Origin: Neisseria weixii | Lineage (GTDB): Bacteria > Pseudomonadota > Gammaproteobacteria > Burkholderiales > Neisseriaceae | DNA length: 64,000 bases | Direction of reading: 5' to 3' | NCBI RefSeq assembly: GCF_002327085.1 | Contig: NZ_CP023429.1 | Span: forward strand, 2,447,905-2,511,904 | Part shown: piece after piece, positions 9,454 through 19,959 of the stretch | How the letters are laid out: the number at the start of each line of letters is the position of its first letter | Numbering within the stretch: the stretch's first letter is position 1 | Notes under the pieces: generated by a model | Seen by the model: only the letters and a program-made list of their open reading frames with translations | Told to the model about the DNA's origin: nothing | Databases searched by the model: none | Program-made: the position numbers and the translations under genes

Positions 9454-10898
9454 TCACTTAAATTTCACTTCCCCAACGGTCAGCCCCGCATCAATACGCA
9501 AGGTCGGTTGTCCTACGCCGACGGGTACGCTTTGGCCGTCTTTGCCGCACACGCCCACGCCGCTGTCGAGCGCGGTATCGTTGCCGGCCATGGAAACGTG
9601 TTTCAGCACTTCCGAACCGCTGCCGATGATGGTCGCACCTTTGACCGGATATTGCAGCTTGCCGTTTTCAACCCACCACGCTTCGGATGCGGAAAACACG
9701 AATTTGCCGCTGGTGATGTCAACTTGCCCGCCGCCGAAATTGACAGCGTAAATGCCTTTATCCACCGATGCGATGATTTCTTGCGGGTCGTAGGCGCCGT
9801 TTTCCATAAAGGTGTTGGTCATGCGCGGCATAGGGGCGGAGGCGTAACTTTCACGGCGTCCGTTGCCGGTGGCCGGTACACCCATCAGGCGCGCGTTGGT
9901 TTCGTCTTGCATGTAGCCGACCAAAATACCGTCTTCGATCAACACGGTGCGGCGGGTTTCGTTGCCTTCGTCGTCGATATTCAACGAGCCTCGGCGCTCG
10001 GCAATGTCGCCTTGGTCAACTACGGTTACGCCTTTGGCTGCTACTTGGTCACCGATGCGGCCGGTAAACACGCTGGTTTCTTTGCGGTTAAAATCGCCTT
10101 CCAAGCCATGACCGACGGCTTCGTGCAACAACACGCCCGGCCAACCGTTGCCCAAAACCACGGTCATTTCACCGGCAGGTGCAGGACGCGATTCGAGATT
10201 GGTCAGAGCTTGTTTCACGGCGGAATCAACAAACTTTTGCACCAATTGTTCATCAAAACAAGCCAAATCGTAACGGCCGCCGCCCCCGAACCGCCCTGCT
10301 CGCGACGGTCGCCCTGCTTAGCAATCACGCTCACATTCAGACGCACCATGGGGCGGATGTCGGCGGCGTGTTTGCCGTCTAAACGCGCGAGATAAATCAT
10401 GTCGTGTTCGCAGGTCAAACCCGCCATCACTTGCACAATACGCGGATCGGCAGCCTTGGCTAAGGCTTCGACTTTGTTCAACAAAGCTACTTTGGCTGCC
10501 GAATCCAAACTGGCAATCGGGTCAATCACGGCATGGACGGGTTTGCCGTACACCGCGCCAGGCACTTTAATGCTTTGCCCGCTCCCCGCCGCCCCAATTA
10601 CGCGCACGGCTTGGGCTGATCGGTTAATCGAATCGATGTTGAGACTGTCGGCATAGGCAAAGGCTGTTTTATCGCCCGATACGGCACGCACGCCAACGCC
10701 TTGGTCAATCTGAAAACTGCCCGATTTCACCATGCCTTCTTCCAAATGCCAGCTTTCATAGGCCGTGCGCTGACAGTAAATATCGGCATAATCGACATGA
10801 TGCGCGCCGATTAGGCTCAGGCTTTTGGCCAACAATTCTGGTGAAAGTTGATTGGCTTCAAGCAAATCACGTTGTACTTGAAAATAGGTTTGCTGCAT
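9454..10898 (-). CDS. tldD: TldD metalloprotease, one frameshift
   Basis: The two reading frames join into a protein of about 481 residues, the usual TldD length. The N-terminal part ([13 protein letters not shown]... to RREQGGSG) is in one frame. The rest, from [14 protein letters not shown] with the zinc motif [11 protein letters not shown], is in the next. The break is at a run of five C on the plus strand (10283-10287); one more base restores [11 protein letters not shown], as in other TldD proteins. TldD and TldE form a heterodimeric protease for small unstructured peptides. The lesion may be a real mutation or a homopolymer base-calling loss. Confidence 0.85.
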
Positions 10899-11092
10899 GG
10901 TTTTCAGACGGCCTTTTCAGAAAAGTTTAATCAAAAGAGTGGTGTGGAATTATACGGTATTTGCACAGGCTTGGGCATGTTGATTGTTTGCTGCTATGTC
11001 TGTTTTTATGTTTGAATATCTGAGACACAAAATTTTATTTCTATATAATTCAATTATTTAATAAAAAATTTCCTAGCAAACACACTTTGTTA

Positions 11093-11120
11093 TTGATAAT
11101 AGTTATTATTATAGTATAAT
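11093..11120 (+). promoter_or_regulatory. Promoter with overlapping Fur box for nrrF
   Basis: TTGATA at 11093-11098 and TATAAT at 11115-11120 are 16 bp apart. Between and overlapping them, 11095-11113 (GATAATAGTTATTATTATA) matches 14 of 19 positions of the Fur consensus. A Fur box placed over the core promoter implies repression when iron is plentiful. Confidence 0.7.
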
Positions 11121-11126
11121 AAAACT

Positions 11127-11326
11127 CACTCGGCAGCGTCCTGCACCGAGCCATTAAACGACAGAATGAACCCTTATTAATTTTTCCTTAAACTTTGTTC
11201 GTCGGCCAATCTCCCTTGCCGATGTCTTTACGGAGTGTGCGTATACGACATATTGACTGTTCCCTTTATCAGATACTCAAAACCGAAAACAGCAAACCCG
11301 TTGTCTGGACAACGGGTTTGCTGTTT
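11127..11326 (+). ncRNA. nrrF: NrrF iron-regulated small RNA (probable)
   Basis: Called from synteny, promoter and structure. In meningococcus, nrrF is a Fur-repressed sRNA that down-regulates succinate dehydrogenase, and as I recall it lies beside the SPOR-protein and birA-coaX genes, as this locus does. A strong promoter with a Fur box ends at 11120. The transcript would begin near 11127 with a hairpin (CTCGG..CCGAG, 11129-11150). It has an unstructured AU-rich middle and ends at a 19-bp perfect inverted repeat (11287-11326) around CAAACCCGTTGTC. The 3' end is approximate and the U-tract is weak. No open reading frame of note. Confidence 0.72.
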
Positions 11327-11351
11327 GATAAGTACATGAAATAAAAAGGCC

Positions 11352-11554
11352 GGAGCCTTCGCAAAACCTCATGAACCATCAATAAAAAACTAAACAGCCG
11401 TCATTTCCGCAAAGGCGGAATCGGGATCCATCTTAAAATTTCAGAAACTTATTTTATTCAATAGTTTGCCATGTTCAAACATGGATTCCCGCCTGCGCGG
11501 GAATGACGTCGATTCTTGGTGCCGTGGCTTTTCAGGGAGTTTTGCAAAAGTCCC
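11352..11554. repeat. Mosaic repeat with dRS3 unit and IS-like ends
   Basis: It is bounded by imperfect inverted ends (GGAGCCTTCGCAAAACCTC and the complement of GGGACTTTTGCAAAACTCC) that resemble the IS5-family ends elsewhere in the window. Inside are one perfect neisserial dRS3 repeat, ATTCCCGCCTGCGCGGGAAT (11485-11504), and a degenerate one (11403-11421). dRS3 units are building blocks of neisserial intergenic mosaic elements and targets of some filamentous phages. Confidence 0.65.
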
Positions 11555-11604
11555 AAGCCGTCTGAAAACCTCACACATTTTTCAGACGGCCTTGCATTAT
11601 TTAA

Positions 11605-12485
11605 CTAACGACAGGCTCTCACATTAAGATTACCGTAGCGCCCTACCACATTGCGGATATCTTGTGCATCACGTTCGTTAACCGCCATAAAGGTTACGGT
11701 CATGCGCGAGACGCTCAAAGTGCCGTTAGGTGTGCTACCTTTTTCTTCCTGTTCCCAAATACGCGCGCCACCGAAACCGGCACCGGCCAAGCGTGAAATC
11801 AGGATTTGTGCAGAAGAACGGCTGCGGGCCACACCGACGCTGATTTCACCGTTGTACACCACACCGGTAAAGCCTTTGCTGTTTAAGTTTTCCAGCTGCG
11901 TCACGGCATCGCCGTCGGACGGCAGCAACACGCGGAAGGTTTTATTCACCGCATTTTCGCCTTTTTTGGCCGAACGTTTTTCCACGCTGCGGCTGGCGGC
12001 ATGCGGCCAACGGGTCAACAGGCCTTTGATGCGATGATAATCGTCTTCATCCATGGAAACGCTGGCGGTAGCAACGCATTGACGCGATGAGTTATCACCC
12101 TGTTCGACATTGGCCTGCATTGCCAGTTGAGAATCTGCACCTTTTTGCTGCGCTTCTTTTTCACGCTTGGCTTTTTCTTCACGTGCCTTTTTCTCTTTAG
12201 CCAGCTTTTCTTCCCGCTCTTTTTGTTTGCGTGCGGCAATGGCTTCTTCCGATTCAGGCTCCGGAATATCGGCATTGTTTTCCGGCACGCTAACCCACTC
12301 CGGCGCGCTGTTTTCAGACGGCGCAACAGGTTGCGGCTCCAAAGAAGCCGGACGTGCCAATTCGTGTGTTCCGCCTTCCAGCGGCGCCTTGGCTGCCTCA
12401 GGCTGTTTTTCTGTCATGCGGTGCGCCACCATTCCCCGAATACGATGATATTAAGCGCGACCAACACAGCGAATAACCATTTCAT
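11605..12485 (-). CDS. SPOR-domain membrane protein, one frameshift
   Basis: The true start is probably the ATG at 12485 ([17 protein letters not shown]), which overlaps the birA stop as ATGA and supplies a membrane helix. The main frame (from [10 protein letters not shown]) is reached only if one G is added to the four-base run at 12434-12437. The rest has an acidic Pro-rich segment, a highly charged coiled-coil (about 70-115) and a C-terminal SPOR-like domain (from about residue 165). SPOR domains bind denuded peptidoglycan at the septum. The gene lies last in the hldC-birA operon. Confidence 0.75.
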
Positions 12486-14233
12486 TTTTGTTCTATCCAG
12501 TTGAGTAAGCCGTAAATGACGAGATTATCTACAATTTTGACTGTATTGTCCAAAACAAAAGCTTCCGGTAAGGCCTGCACTACTTTGGCCGCACCGCCAC
12601 CGGTGATGATGACGTCAACTTTTTTTTCCGAGCCGGCTTTTTGTTTCAGACGGCCGTGCATCATTATCAGTGCACCGCACACCGCATCCATCATGCCGCT
12701 GGCCAAAGCATTGGATGTGGTCGTCGGGAAAGGATAGACCTTACCGATAGGGCGGTTGAGATTGGCGGTTTTCAGCGCCATCGCTTCTTTCATGAGATGA
12801 AAGCCGGGCATAATCGTGCCGCCGAGATAGTGATTGTCGTCAGTCAGCGCATCGGTGGTGACTGCTGTGCCGCAGCTTACCACCACGCAGGCGTTTTGAC
12901 TGAAACGGCGGCTGCCCAAGGCATTGAACCAACGGTCGGAACCATGTTCAGCCGGATTGCGGTAATGATTGCGCACACCCAAGGCCTGCACCATTGACGG
13001 CAGCCATTCGATCGACCGGGACAATTGCTCCGCGACCAAGGCTTTTTTGGTTTCGCCACACACTGCGCATCCCACCACTTTCACCAGGCCGTCTGAACGC
13101 TCGCGCCATTCTTCACCCAAGCGGCTCAAATCGCGGTAAGGCGCGCGGCTCACTTCGCTGAACGCGCCGTTTTCCACCCATGCCCATTTCAGTTGGCTGT
13201 TGCCACCGTCAAGCAGCAGATAGCGTTCGTTGCGCACAATGGTTTGCGGCAGCGGATTATCATTCGGCCGCAAACTGATTTCGCCACTGACGATGGTTTT
13301 TTCACCTGTGTCGGTAGCCAAACGCAACGCGCCCTGCTCGTTTACACCCGATACCGTACCTTCATACACCGCCACGCCGTCCCGCAACAATATGACAGAA
13401 CGGTTGTGGTCGCGGTTAGCGGCCTGATATTCGCCCAACATTGTATTGAAACCGCTTTGCGCAAAGGCTTCGAACGCCCTGTTTAATTCAGCCAGCAAGG
13501 CGCTCATCAATTGGTTAACCGTCGCACCGCGCTGTGAGGCTGTCTGAAACAAAGCCTGTACCGAAGCGGCGTTTTCTACTTCTTTGGGCAACACAAAGTT
13601 CACACCGATACCGACCACTGCAACCGTTTGCCCGCCGTTTCGCACGGTTTCGATGAGAATGCCGCCGAGCTTATCTCGCCCGACCACCAAATCATTCGGC
13701 CATTTGATTTCCGTGTTCAATCCTAATTTTGCCAAAGCACGGTGACAGGCCAACGCCGCAACCAAGGCCAACGCACTTAATTCGTGCTGCGGCTTCTCAA
13801 ATGCCCAGCCGAAACTGAACATCAAGCATTCACCCAAACGATGCTGCCAACTGCGCCCCTGACGCCCGCGTCCTTTACTTTGAAAATGCGCCACACACAA
13901 AGCTTTGTGTGCTTTTTGTGCCGATTCGCGCGCCAAAGCCAATATTTCATCATTGCTGGAAACGCATTCGTGCTTTAAGGCCGTCTGAAAACCATAAACC
14001 TGTGCCAAACGTTGCAAAGCTTCGGCTTCAAACACCGCCAAACGCCGTACCAGTCGCCATTGCCCGTCGTGTTGGCGCAACAAACCGCGAATATGCGGCG
14101 GCATTTGCTGCCAAAATCCGTTGAGTTGTTGCGGCTTCACACCGGCCAAACGGCTCAATTGCGACACATGCTGCCGCAAGCCGTCTGAAAGCGCCGCCAA
14201 TACCTGCCAATGCTGAGGCTTCATGCTGCTCAT
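12482..14233 (-). CDS. birA-coaX: Bifunctional biotin ligase / type III pantothenate kinase
   Basis: A fusion of 583 residues typical of Neisseria. The N-terminus has a winged-helix-like segment. The biotin protein ligase follows, with [11 protein letters not shown] (about 115) and IKWPNDLVV (about 180). From about residue 340 comes a CoaX domain with [27 protein letters not shown] and [13 protein letters not shown]. It therefore attaches biotin to acetyl-CoA carboxylase and makes 4'-phosphopantothenate for CoA. Its start overlaps the hldC stop by 4 bp, so the genes are translationally coupled. A start three codons later (MKPQHW) is possible. Confidence 0.92.
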   Translation of the reverse strand: MSSMKPQHWQVLAALSDGLRQHVSQLSRLAGVKPQQLNGFWQQMPPHIRGLLRQHDGQWRLVRRLAVFEAEALQRLAQVYGFQTALKHECVSSNDEILALARESAQKAHKALCVAHFQSKGRGRQGRSWQHRLGECLMFSFGWAFEKPQHELSALALVAALACHRALAKLGLNTEIKWPNDLVVGRDKLGGILIETVRNGGQTVAVVGIGVNFVLPKEVENAASVQALFQTASQRGATVNQLMSALLAELNRAFEAFAQSGFNTMLGEYQAANRDHNRSVILLRDGVAVYEGTVSGVNEQGALRLATDTGEKTIVSGEISLRPNDNPLPQTIVRNERYLLLDGGNSQLKWAWVENGAFSEVSRAPYRDLSRLGEEWRERSDGLVKVVGCAVCGETKKALVAEQLSRSIEWLPSMVQALGVRNHYRNPAEHGSDRWFNALGSRRFSQNACVVVSCGTAVTTDALTDDNHYLGGTIMPGFHLMKEAMALKTANLNRPIGKVYPFPTTTSNALASGMMDAVCGALIMMHGRLKQKAGSEKKVDVIITGGGAAKVVQALPEAFVLDNTVKIVDNLVIYGLLNWIEQK

Positions 14234-14736
14234 TTACCGGCTACCTCTGCGGCACGGATTTTCGCCAGTGTTTGCGTGGTGGACGTTTGGTGCAAAAACG
14301 GAATCGAATACACCTTGCCGCCACGCGCCAACGTTTCTTGCGAACCGACGATTTTGTCTACCGTCCAATCCCCGCCTTTAACCAAAATATCCGGCTTAAC
14401 CAACTCAATCAAAGCAGCCGGCATATCGTCATCAAACCACGTCACCACGTCTACGCTGGCCAACGCTGCCGCTACCGCCGCACGATTTTCTAAAGGATTA
14501 ATCGGGCGGTCGTCACCCTTGCCTTGACGGCGCACGGAACCATCAGTGTTTAAGGCCAAAATCATGGCCGCACCGGTTGCGCGTGCCTGCGCTAAATAGG
14601 TAACATGGCCGCGGTGCAAAATATCAAAACAGCCGTTGGTAAACACCAGCGGGCGCGGCAAAGCAGCCAAGCGTTCGACAAGCGCCTCAGGCGGGCAGAT
14701 TTTTTGCTCAAAATCAGGTAAAGGCCATTCGGACAT
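14230..14736 (-). CDS. hldC: D-glycero-beta-D-manno-heptose-1-phosphate adenylyltransferase
   Basis: A 168-residue nucleotidyltransferase equal to the C-terminal domain of HldE (rfaE2). It has [17 protein letters not shown] (the HxGH motif) and the downstream [11 protein letters not shown] and [12 protein letters not shown] segments. It makes ADP-heptose for the LPS core. The start MSEWPLPDF is preferred; the frame is open 22 codons further but that extension is unlike the family. First gene of the operon with birA-coaX and the SPOR gene. Confidence 0.88.
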   Translation of the reverse strand: MSEWPLPDFEQKICPPEALVERLAALPRPLVFTNGCFDILHRGHVTYLAQARATGAAMILALNTDGSVRRQGKGDDRPINPLENRAAVAAALASVDVVTWFDDDMPAALIELVKPDILVKGGDWTVDKIVGSQETLARGGKVYSIPFLHQTSTTQTLAKIRAAEVAGK

Positions 14737-14800
14737 AATGCATTCCATCGTTTCATTCAGATTAAGGCTATAATACCGAAGCGCCGTGAAAAGGCAAAGC

Positions 14801-14835
14801 AAAAGGCCGTCTGAAAAGCTTTCAGACGGCCTTTT
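14801..14835. terminator. DUS inverted pair
   Basis: A palindrome of facing DUS copies flanked by A and T runs, lying between the tRNA cluster and hldC. Confidence 0.65.
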
Positions 14836-14867
14836 ACGTGTGCTTTTGTGAATTTAATGTGACAAAT

Positions 14868-14900
14868 AAAAAAACCTGCCTTTTAAAGGCAGGTTTTTTT
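14868..14900 (-). terminator. Terminator of the tRNA cluster
   Basis: Perfect hairpin AACCTGCC..GGCAGGTT with T runs on both sides, directly downstream of the last tRNA on the minus strand. Confidence 0.8.
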
Positions 14901-14905
14901 ATTTT

Positions 14906-14983
14906 TGGTCGGGGCGGTGGGATTCGAACTCACGACCCTCTGCTCCCAAAGCAGATGCGCTAACCAGGCTGCGCTACGCCCCG
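14906..14983 (-). tRNA. tRNA-Pro (TGG)
   Basis: Full cloverleaf on the minus strand with acceptor CGGGGCG/CGCCCCG, anticodon TGG in the loop CTTTGGGA, TTCGAATC in the T-loop and an encoded CCA. It is identical in its body to the second copy at 15183-15260. Confidence 0.95.
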
Positions 14984-14990
14984 ATATAGA

Positions 14991-15067
14991 TGGGGTGGCT
15001 AATGGGGCTCGAACCCACGACAACCGGAATCACAATCCGGGGCTCTACCAACTGAGCTATAGCCACC
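14991..15067 (-). tRNA. tRNA-His (GTG)
   Basis: Cloverleaf on the minus strand with anticodon GTG, the extra 5' G paired to C73 that marks tRNA-His, GGTTCGAGCC T-arm and encoded CCA. Confidence 0.95.
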
Positions 15068-15077
15068 GTAAACTTTT

Positions 15078-15154
15078 TGGCACGCCCGACAGGAATCGAA
15101 CCTGTAACCCCCGACTTAGAAGGTCGGTGCTCTATCCGGTTGAGCTACGGGCGC
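15078..15154 (-). tRNA. tRNA-Arg (TCT)
   Basis: Cloverleaf on the minus strand with acceptor GCGCCCG/CGGGCGT, anticodon TCT in CTTCTAA, and encoded CCA. It lies between tRNA-His and the second tRNA-Pro. Confidence 0.94.
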
Positions 15155-15182
15155 TCATGCCGTTACGTGCTGAAAACTGGTG

Positions 15183-15260
15183 TGGTCGGGGCGGTGGGAT
15201 TCGAACTCACGACCCTCTGCTCCCAAAGCAGATGCGCTAACCAGGCTGCGCTACGCCCCG
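15183..15260 (-). tRNA. tRNA-Pro (TGG), second copy
   Basis: Same 78-base gene as at 14906-14983, including CCA. The cluster is transcribed Pro-Arg-His-Pro on the minus strand. An identical repeat at both ends makes the two inner genes prone to loss by recombination. Confidence 0.95.
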
Positions 15261-15519
15261 ACTGGAAGTGTCAGACTATACTGATTTTCGAAAATAACGT
15301 CAACCTTTACGGTTAACATTTTTTTAAAATTTCATTTATCTGATTATTTTTATTTAAAATTTAATTCCTGTCACCATTATTTTACCTCCTGTAAATATTC
15401 AGGCCGTCTGAAAAATAATCACCATAAAATTGAAGATAAATAATGCAAAAAGGGGCTTAAAAATGAGATAATTACCCGATTTTCCATTTTATCCCTTCCC
15501 TGGCAACGAGAGAGTAAAC

Positions 15520-16371
15520 ATGACTGCTCAATTAATTAACGGTAAAGAAGTTTCCCAACAGCGCTTGGCGGCAGTCGCCCAAGCAGTCGGACAACGCACA
15601 GCAGCCGGCTTGCGTACACCTTGTCTGGCCGTAGTTTTGGTCGGCGACGACCCCGCCAGCGCGGTTTATGTGCGCAACAAAAAAACTGCCTGTCAAAAAT
15701 CAGGCATTGCTTCTTTATCTTACGAATTACCTGCCGAAGCCGCGCAAGACCAATTACTGAAACTGGTGGACGAATTAAACGCTAATCCTGAAGTGGACGG
15801 CATTTTGGTGCAACTGCCTTTGCCGAAACACATCGACAGCCAAGCTGTATTGGAGCGCATTTTGCCGCATAAAGACGTAGACGGCTTCCACCCTTACAAC
15901 GTCGGCCGTTTAGCCGTAAAAATGCCGCTGATGCGCCCGTGTACTCCTAAAGGCGTGATGACGCTTCTTGAATCCTATCGCATTAATCCAAAAGGAAAAA
16001 AAGCCGTGATTGTCGGTGCATCCAACATCGTCGGCAGACCGCAGGCTTTGGAATTGCTGCTGGCACGCGCAACCGTTACCGTCTGCCACAGCGCAACGGA
16101 AAACCTGGCCGACGAAGTGGCACAAGCCGATATTTTGGTGGTGGGCGTGGGCATTCCGAACTTTGTCAAAGGCGAATGGGTAAAACCGGGTGCCGTAGTA
16201 ATTGACGTGGGTATCAACCGTCTGGAAGACGGCAGCTTGTGCGGCGATGTGGAATTTGATGTCGCAAAAGAACGTGCAGCCATGATTACCCCTGTACCCG
16301 GCGGCGTCGGCCCTATGACGATTGCCACTCTTTTGGAAAACACCTTACACGCCGCTCAATTGCATGATTAA
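15520..16371 (+). CDS. folD: Methylenetetrahydrofolate dehydrogenase / cyclohydrolase
   Basis: Protein of 283 residues, the standard length. It interconverts 5,10-methylene- and 10-formyl-tetrahydrofolate with NADP. Visible are [14 protein letters not shown] with the catalytic Lys (about residue 56), [29 protein letters not shown], the Rossmann [15 protein letters not shown] and the closing [15 protein letters not shown]. The ATG at 15520 follows an ACGAGAGAG purine stretch. Single-gene unit between the tRNAs and pilC. Confidence 0.94.
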   Translation: MTAQLINGKEVSQQRLAAVAQAVGQRTAAGLRTPCLAVVLVGDDPASAVYVRNKKTACQKSGIASLSYELPAEAAQDQLLKLVDELNANPEVDGILVQLPLPKHIDSQAVLERILPHKDVDGFHPYNVGRLAVKMPLMRPCTPKGVMTLLESYRINPKGKKAVIVGASNIVGRPQALELLLARATVTVCHSATENLADEVAQADILVVGVGIPNFVKGEWVKPGAVVIDVGINRLEDGSLCGDVEFDVAKERAAMITPVPGGVGPMTIATLLENTLHAAQLHD

Positions 16372-16417
16372 AGGTTGAACCACCACTCTCAATTTTCAAT
16401 AAGCGCTTCATCACATT

Positions 16418-16463
16418 AAAAAGCCGTCTGAAAAATTTTTGCAAACCTTTCAGACGGCCTTTC
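16418..16463. terminator. DUS inverted pair between folD and pilC
   Basis: Facing DUS copies with A and T rich flanks lie between two convergent genes, so it can serve both. Confidence 0.65.
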
Positions 16464-16481
16464 AGTTATTGCTACTTTAAT

Positions 16482-19400
16482 TTAGAAGAAGATTTCACGC
16501 CATGACAGACGGCGGATACCGCAGATTCGGCCGTCGACATCAAAGCTACTTCCTTTATTCGTCAACAACACACGGACTGCTTCCCGGCTGAAACATTTAT
16601 TGTTCGGCACTTCAGTATCCGCGGCTTTCAACGGCTGATCGGTACCGGAACCGCCGCTGTCACCGTCACGCGTTACAGGCGAATCATTCCGCTTGGTCGA
16701 ATCCATAAACGTGAAGCTGATAATGCCCGGCTGGCGCAAGCCTGCGTAAGAATAATCCTTGCCGGCCTGATTATCTTTAATAAACCGTACATAACCGCTG
16801 CGCTTGTCCGGCTGCCCGCCCGTTTCGGCATTGACGCCCAAAAGCATGGTCGAGCTGGCCGTAGCTGTTTCTGTCGTTTCAGGAATACACGGATCCCCGT
16901 TATTCGAGACTTTAGTAGTCTCGGTTTTATATTTTCGCGCCGTAATTACAGCGGTACGCAAAATCATTGTCGGCTTGACCACTACGCGCTCGCCGCCTGC
17001 GGACAAATCAATTTTCCAGCCTTTTTTACCTTCCGGCATCTTATTGCTGCTTAAGGTATAGGCATCGGTTTCGATCGTTTTCGCTTTATCCTCAGGATCG
17101 GGAATGCTGACCTTGCCGGAACTTAAAGTCTGCAACAACAAGTCAGCAGAATTTGCAGCAACAGCTTCGGCATTCAAATCGTCAAAAATACCGTAAACAG
17201 CCTGTTGGTCGGTATTATTGCGGTCATCTTGGTAAATATCGCTTCCCGTACCGAAAATCACTACATATTTATTGCGGGAACGGCGGGATACGGCAGGTGC
17301 GGCAGTAACCGGCTGCTTGGCATCGCCGGCATAAATGCGTGCAACTTTCCAATCGGCCGGTTTTTCCCCGCGCAAATCAAAGCGGTACATATTGCCGCCG
17401 TAATCGCCCGCATAGGCCGCATCAACCACGCCGTCAAAGTCGGTATCGACCAAAGTTGGAGCGGACAAGCCGCCTATGCCGTCTGAAACTTCGATTTTGC
17501 GGATCAACGAACCTGCCGCCGTACCGCCTGTTTTGCCGCTGTCGGCCTCCTGACCCAACATATCGTAAACATACAGCGCGGTTTCATTAGTTTTGCCTTC
17601 AACCTCGCCTTTTACGCGGTAGCCGCTGGACAAAAAGCCTGCGTAGCGTACATTTTCAGTCAGACTGACAGCACCGTCCGGACGCGCAACCGAGATACGG
17701 CCGATTTGCGGCGTGCCGACGGTATAACCCAATGTATTGCCTGCACCTTTTGCAGTTTCAAACAGCGGAACGCTGTACAAAACAGAAGTACCGTCCAAGC
17801 CTACCTTCGAATTATCAGAACGATCCACGCCGCCAATGTTCAGCGCATATGCACCACGGCCGCCCTGACCCATCGCGCCGAACAGGAAAGAACGTTGGCC
17901 GGTTTTGCTACTGTCGGAAGATTTGGCAGTGCGGCGCACGACGATACCGCCGTTGACCATATAGCGGTGCGGAATTTCCTTTCCGTATTTCTCATGCGCC
18001 ACATCTTTCAGGTATTTGCCCATTGTTGTAGCATTGCCTGCATCGTCGTCGCGATCCATACCCGCCGGAATATAGCTGATTTTCAAATCATACGGATTCG
18101 TGCTGCTATTTTGACTGCGGAAAAGATGAACCATGCCGTCGTTGGCCGCCGTTACCAAAAATTCGTTACGGCCGTTGACTTGATCGCCGACGGTATGCAG
18201 CGAACTGTCGAGAATATCGCCCAAATTCCGGCGCACTGTTTCGCGCACGCGGTAAGGCTGGCTGTAGTTATTGGCAATGGCGGTATTTTTCAAACTATTG
18301 TCGTCGCCGCGTCGCGCCGTCCATTCCAACAGTACTTTTTTCCACTCCAACTGATCGGCCGGCGTACCGCCGCCGATACCGAAATCGGTATTGGTTTTGT
18401 CTTTATCCGTGAGACTGCCGATAAAATAATTTTTTTGTCCGTCGTTCAGAATGGTTTGGCGGTTACCAAACGAAGGTTCTCCGAATACTGCGGTATTGAC
18501 CGAGCCGTTGGGATTGATTTGGTAAAATTTCAGACGGCTGCTCCAAGTACCGCTGTCAACCTCCACCACGCCTGCCGATGTCGACTGGCCGGGATTGGTA
18601 AGTGCGGGCGCAGTGCTGCCGGCACCCTCTATGGCAACCGGTGCATTGTCGGCTTCAATGTTGGCAAAGATTTTACTGAAGGCGCTGACCAAACCATCTG
18701 AATCAGTCGCATTAAAATACCCCCCGTTCAAAGAAGTCGCCGCACCGTGCTCCAAGTACGTCTTGCCGCGCTCACTGATTCCGCTGCCGAAGCCGACGGT
18801 AAAGGTTTCAATCAACTGCTTTTCATACCGGCTTTTGCCGCTGCTGTCTTTAGGGTCGGCGGCATCGCCATTCCAGCTTTTACCGGCTTTATCCAACCCC
18901 AAGGTTTTAAAATCCTTGGCAAGCAATTTATGGCTGAAAAAGCGCAAACCATTATTCTGATCCCAAAAAGTATCATAAGGCCCTCCCTGATCACGCGCAC
19001 AATATCCTGCCTCCTGCGGCAGCCCGAAATAACCCTCATCATCCTCATCTTTCGGATAAGCGAAAGGGGTATGTGGCACATAAAGCGCACGGTCAGATTC
19101 GAAATCCGGAGCGCGGTTTACCCGCGAATTCCAGTCGCAACTCAAGTTGGCATCACCGTCGGACATCAGGACAATATAGTTTTTCTGACAACGGTACTGC
19201 GTTTGCCCGCGCATCAGCTTGGATACCTCGTAATAGCGGCGCGTGGTCGGCGTACCGCCTTTAGCCACCAAACGGCCGACATGCTGTTTGACCGTTTCGT
19301 GATTATCGGTATATCCGCTCATATCGGACGAGTTGTTCAGCGTTTGAAATCCCCAGTTGACCGAATCGGTATATTTGTCCAATACGGCATTAAGTGCGCT

Positions 19401-19655
19401 TTTGGTAACTTGCAAACGGCTGCGCCCCGCATCCGGAACCCGCTCCCTCATACTGCCCGAATCGTCAATCAGCAACATCACGTTCGGCTTAACGGCCACG
19501 CTGCTGCTTTTTCTCTCGTTCTGCAGATACAAAGGCACATCGGCAAACTGCTTATTTGCCGCCGCATCCGCAGCACCCAGCAACGCCAATGCAGACAATA
19601 CGCAGCGGCTGATGATACGCTGCTTGATCAAAATCGGTTTATCGTTTGTTTTCAT
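16482..19655 (-). CDS. pilC: PilC/PilY1 type IV pilus tip protein
   Basis: Secreted protein of 1057 residues with a signal peptide ending near AADAAA (residues 1-35). The N-terminal half is a von Willebrand A-like domain with a MIDAS motif DDSGS (about residue 64) and LMSDGDANLSCD. The C-terminal half is the beta-propeller of the PilC/PilY1 family with the calcium loop DTDFDGVVDAAYAGDYGGNMYRFD cut here into DTDFDGVVDAAYAGD and its following GG (about 740). It ends RLSWREIFF. It promotes pilus assembly and adhesion at the pilus tip. Unlike pilC of the pathogens, the signal-peptide region has no long G tract, so no slipped-strand phase switching is expected there. Confidence 0.9.
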   Translation of the reverse strand: MKTNDKPILIKQRIISRCVLSALALLGAADAAANKQFADVPLYLQNERKSSSVAVKPNVMLLIDDSGSMRERVPDAGRSRLQVTKSALNAVLDKYTDSVNWGFQTLNNSSDMSGYTDNHETVKQHVGRLVAKGGTPTTRRYYEVSKLMRGQTQYRCQKNYIVLMSDGDANLSCDWNSRVNRAPDFESDRALYVPHTPFAYPKDEDDEGYFGLPQEAGYCARDQGGPYDTFWDQNNGLRFFSHKLLAKDFKTLGLDKAGKSWNGDAADPKDSSGKSRYEKQLIETFTVGFGSGISERGKTYLEHGAATSLNGGYFNATDSDGLVSAFSKIFANIEADNAPVAIEGAGSTAPALTNPGQSTSAGVVEVDSGTWSSRLKFYQINPNGSVNTAVFGEPSFGNRQTILNDGQKNYFIGSLTDKDKTNTDFGIGGGTPADQLEWKKVLLEWTARRGDDNSLKNTAIANNYSQPYRVRETVRRNLGDILDSSLHTVGDQVNGRNEFLVTAANDGMVHLFRSQNSSTNPYDLKISYIPAGMDRDDDAGNATTMGKYLKDVAHEKYGKEIPHRYMVNGGIVVRRTAKSSDSSKTGQRSFLFGAMGQGGRGAYALNIGGVDRSDNSKVGLDGTSVLYSVPLFETAKGAGNTLGYTVGTPQIGRISVARPDGAVSLTENVRYAGFLSSGYRVKGEVEGKTNETALYVYDMLGQEADSGKTGGTAAGSLIRKIEVSDGIGGLSAPTLVDTDFDGVVDAAYAGDYGGNMYRFDLRGEKPADWKVARIYAGDAKQPVTAAPAVSRRSRNKYVVIFGTGSDIYQDDRNNTDQQAVYGIFDDLNAEAVAANSADLLLQTLSSGKVSIPDPEDKAKTIETDAYTLSSNKMPEGKKGWKIDLSAGGERVVVKPTMILRTAVITARKYKTETTKVSNNGDPCIPETTETATASSTMLLGVNAETGGQPDKRSGYVRFIKDNQAGKDYSYAGLRQPGIISFTFMDSTKRNDSPVTRDGDSGGSGTDQPLKAADTEVPNNKCFSREAVRVLLTNKGSSFDVDGRICGIRRLSWREIFF

Positions 19656-19890
19656 AATGTGTCGGCCTTATGAACGATAGTTTTAACAATATCGTTTTTG
19701 TTAGAAAATGCGTTGATTTTAGCATATTTAAATTACATCCCATGAGTGTTCCTGTTGATTTGGCTTGACTTATGACAAAAATGAAACAATCATGCCTTTT
19801 TCAGACTAGCAGATATGGTTAACTTTACCCCAAGCAAAACGTGACCGTACGTTCTATTTGAAAGGCCGTCTGAAAACGTGGAATTTTTAC

Positions 19891-19959
19891 GTAGGTTGGG
19901 GCGTGACCCAGCGATTTCTTAAATTTCACGGTTTTGTTGGGTTTGGCAACCCAACCTGC
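19891..19959. repeat. REPIN-like palindrome pair
   Basis: It starts GTAGGTTGGGG and ends CCCAACCTGC, with inner TGACCCA and GTTGGGTTTGGCAACCCAAC palindromes. The same unit occurs three more times around the RAYT remnant at 23 kb. Confidence 0.65.

Noticed and set aside
9508..10395. 295-residue open frame antisense to tldD
   Set aside because: His/Ala-rich shadow of the GC-rich tldD frame.
19559..19655. Possible phase-variable G tract in the pilC signal region
   Set aside because: No G or C run longer than four there, so slippage as in pathogens is not supported.
17706..19673. Long open frames antisense to pilC (331 and 308 residues)
   Set aside because: Both mirror pilC codons; pilC itself has clear family motifs.
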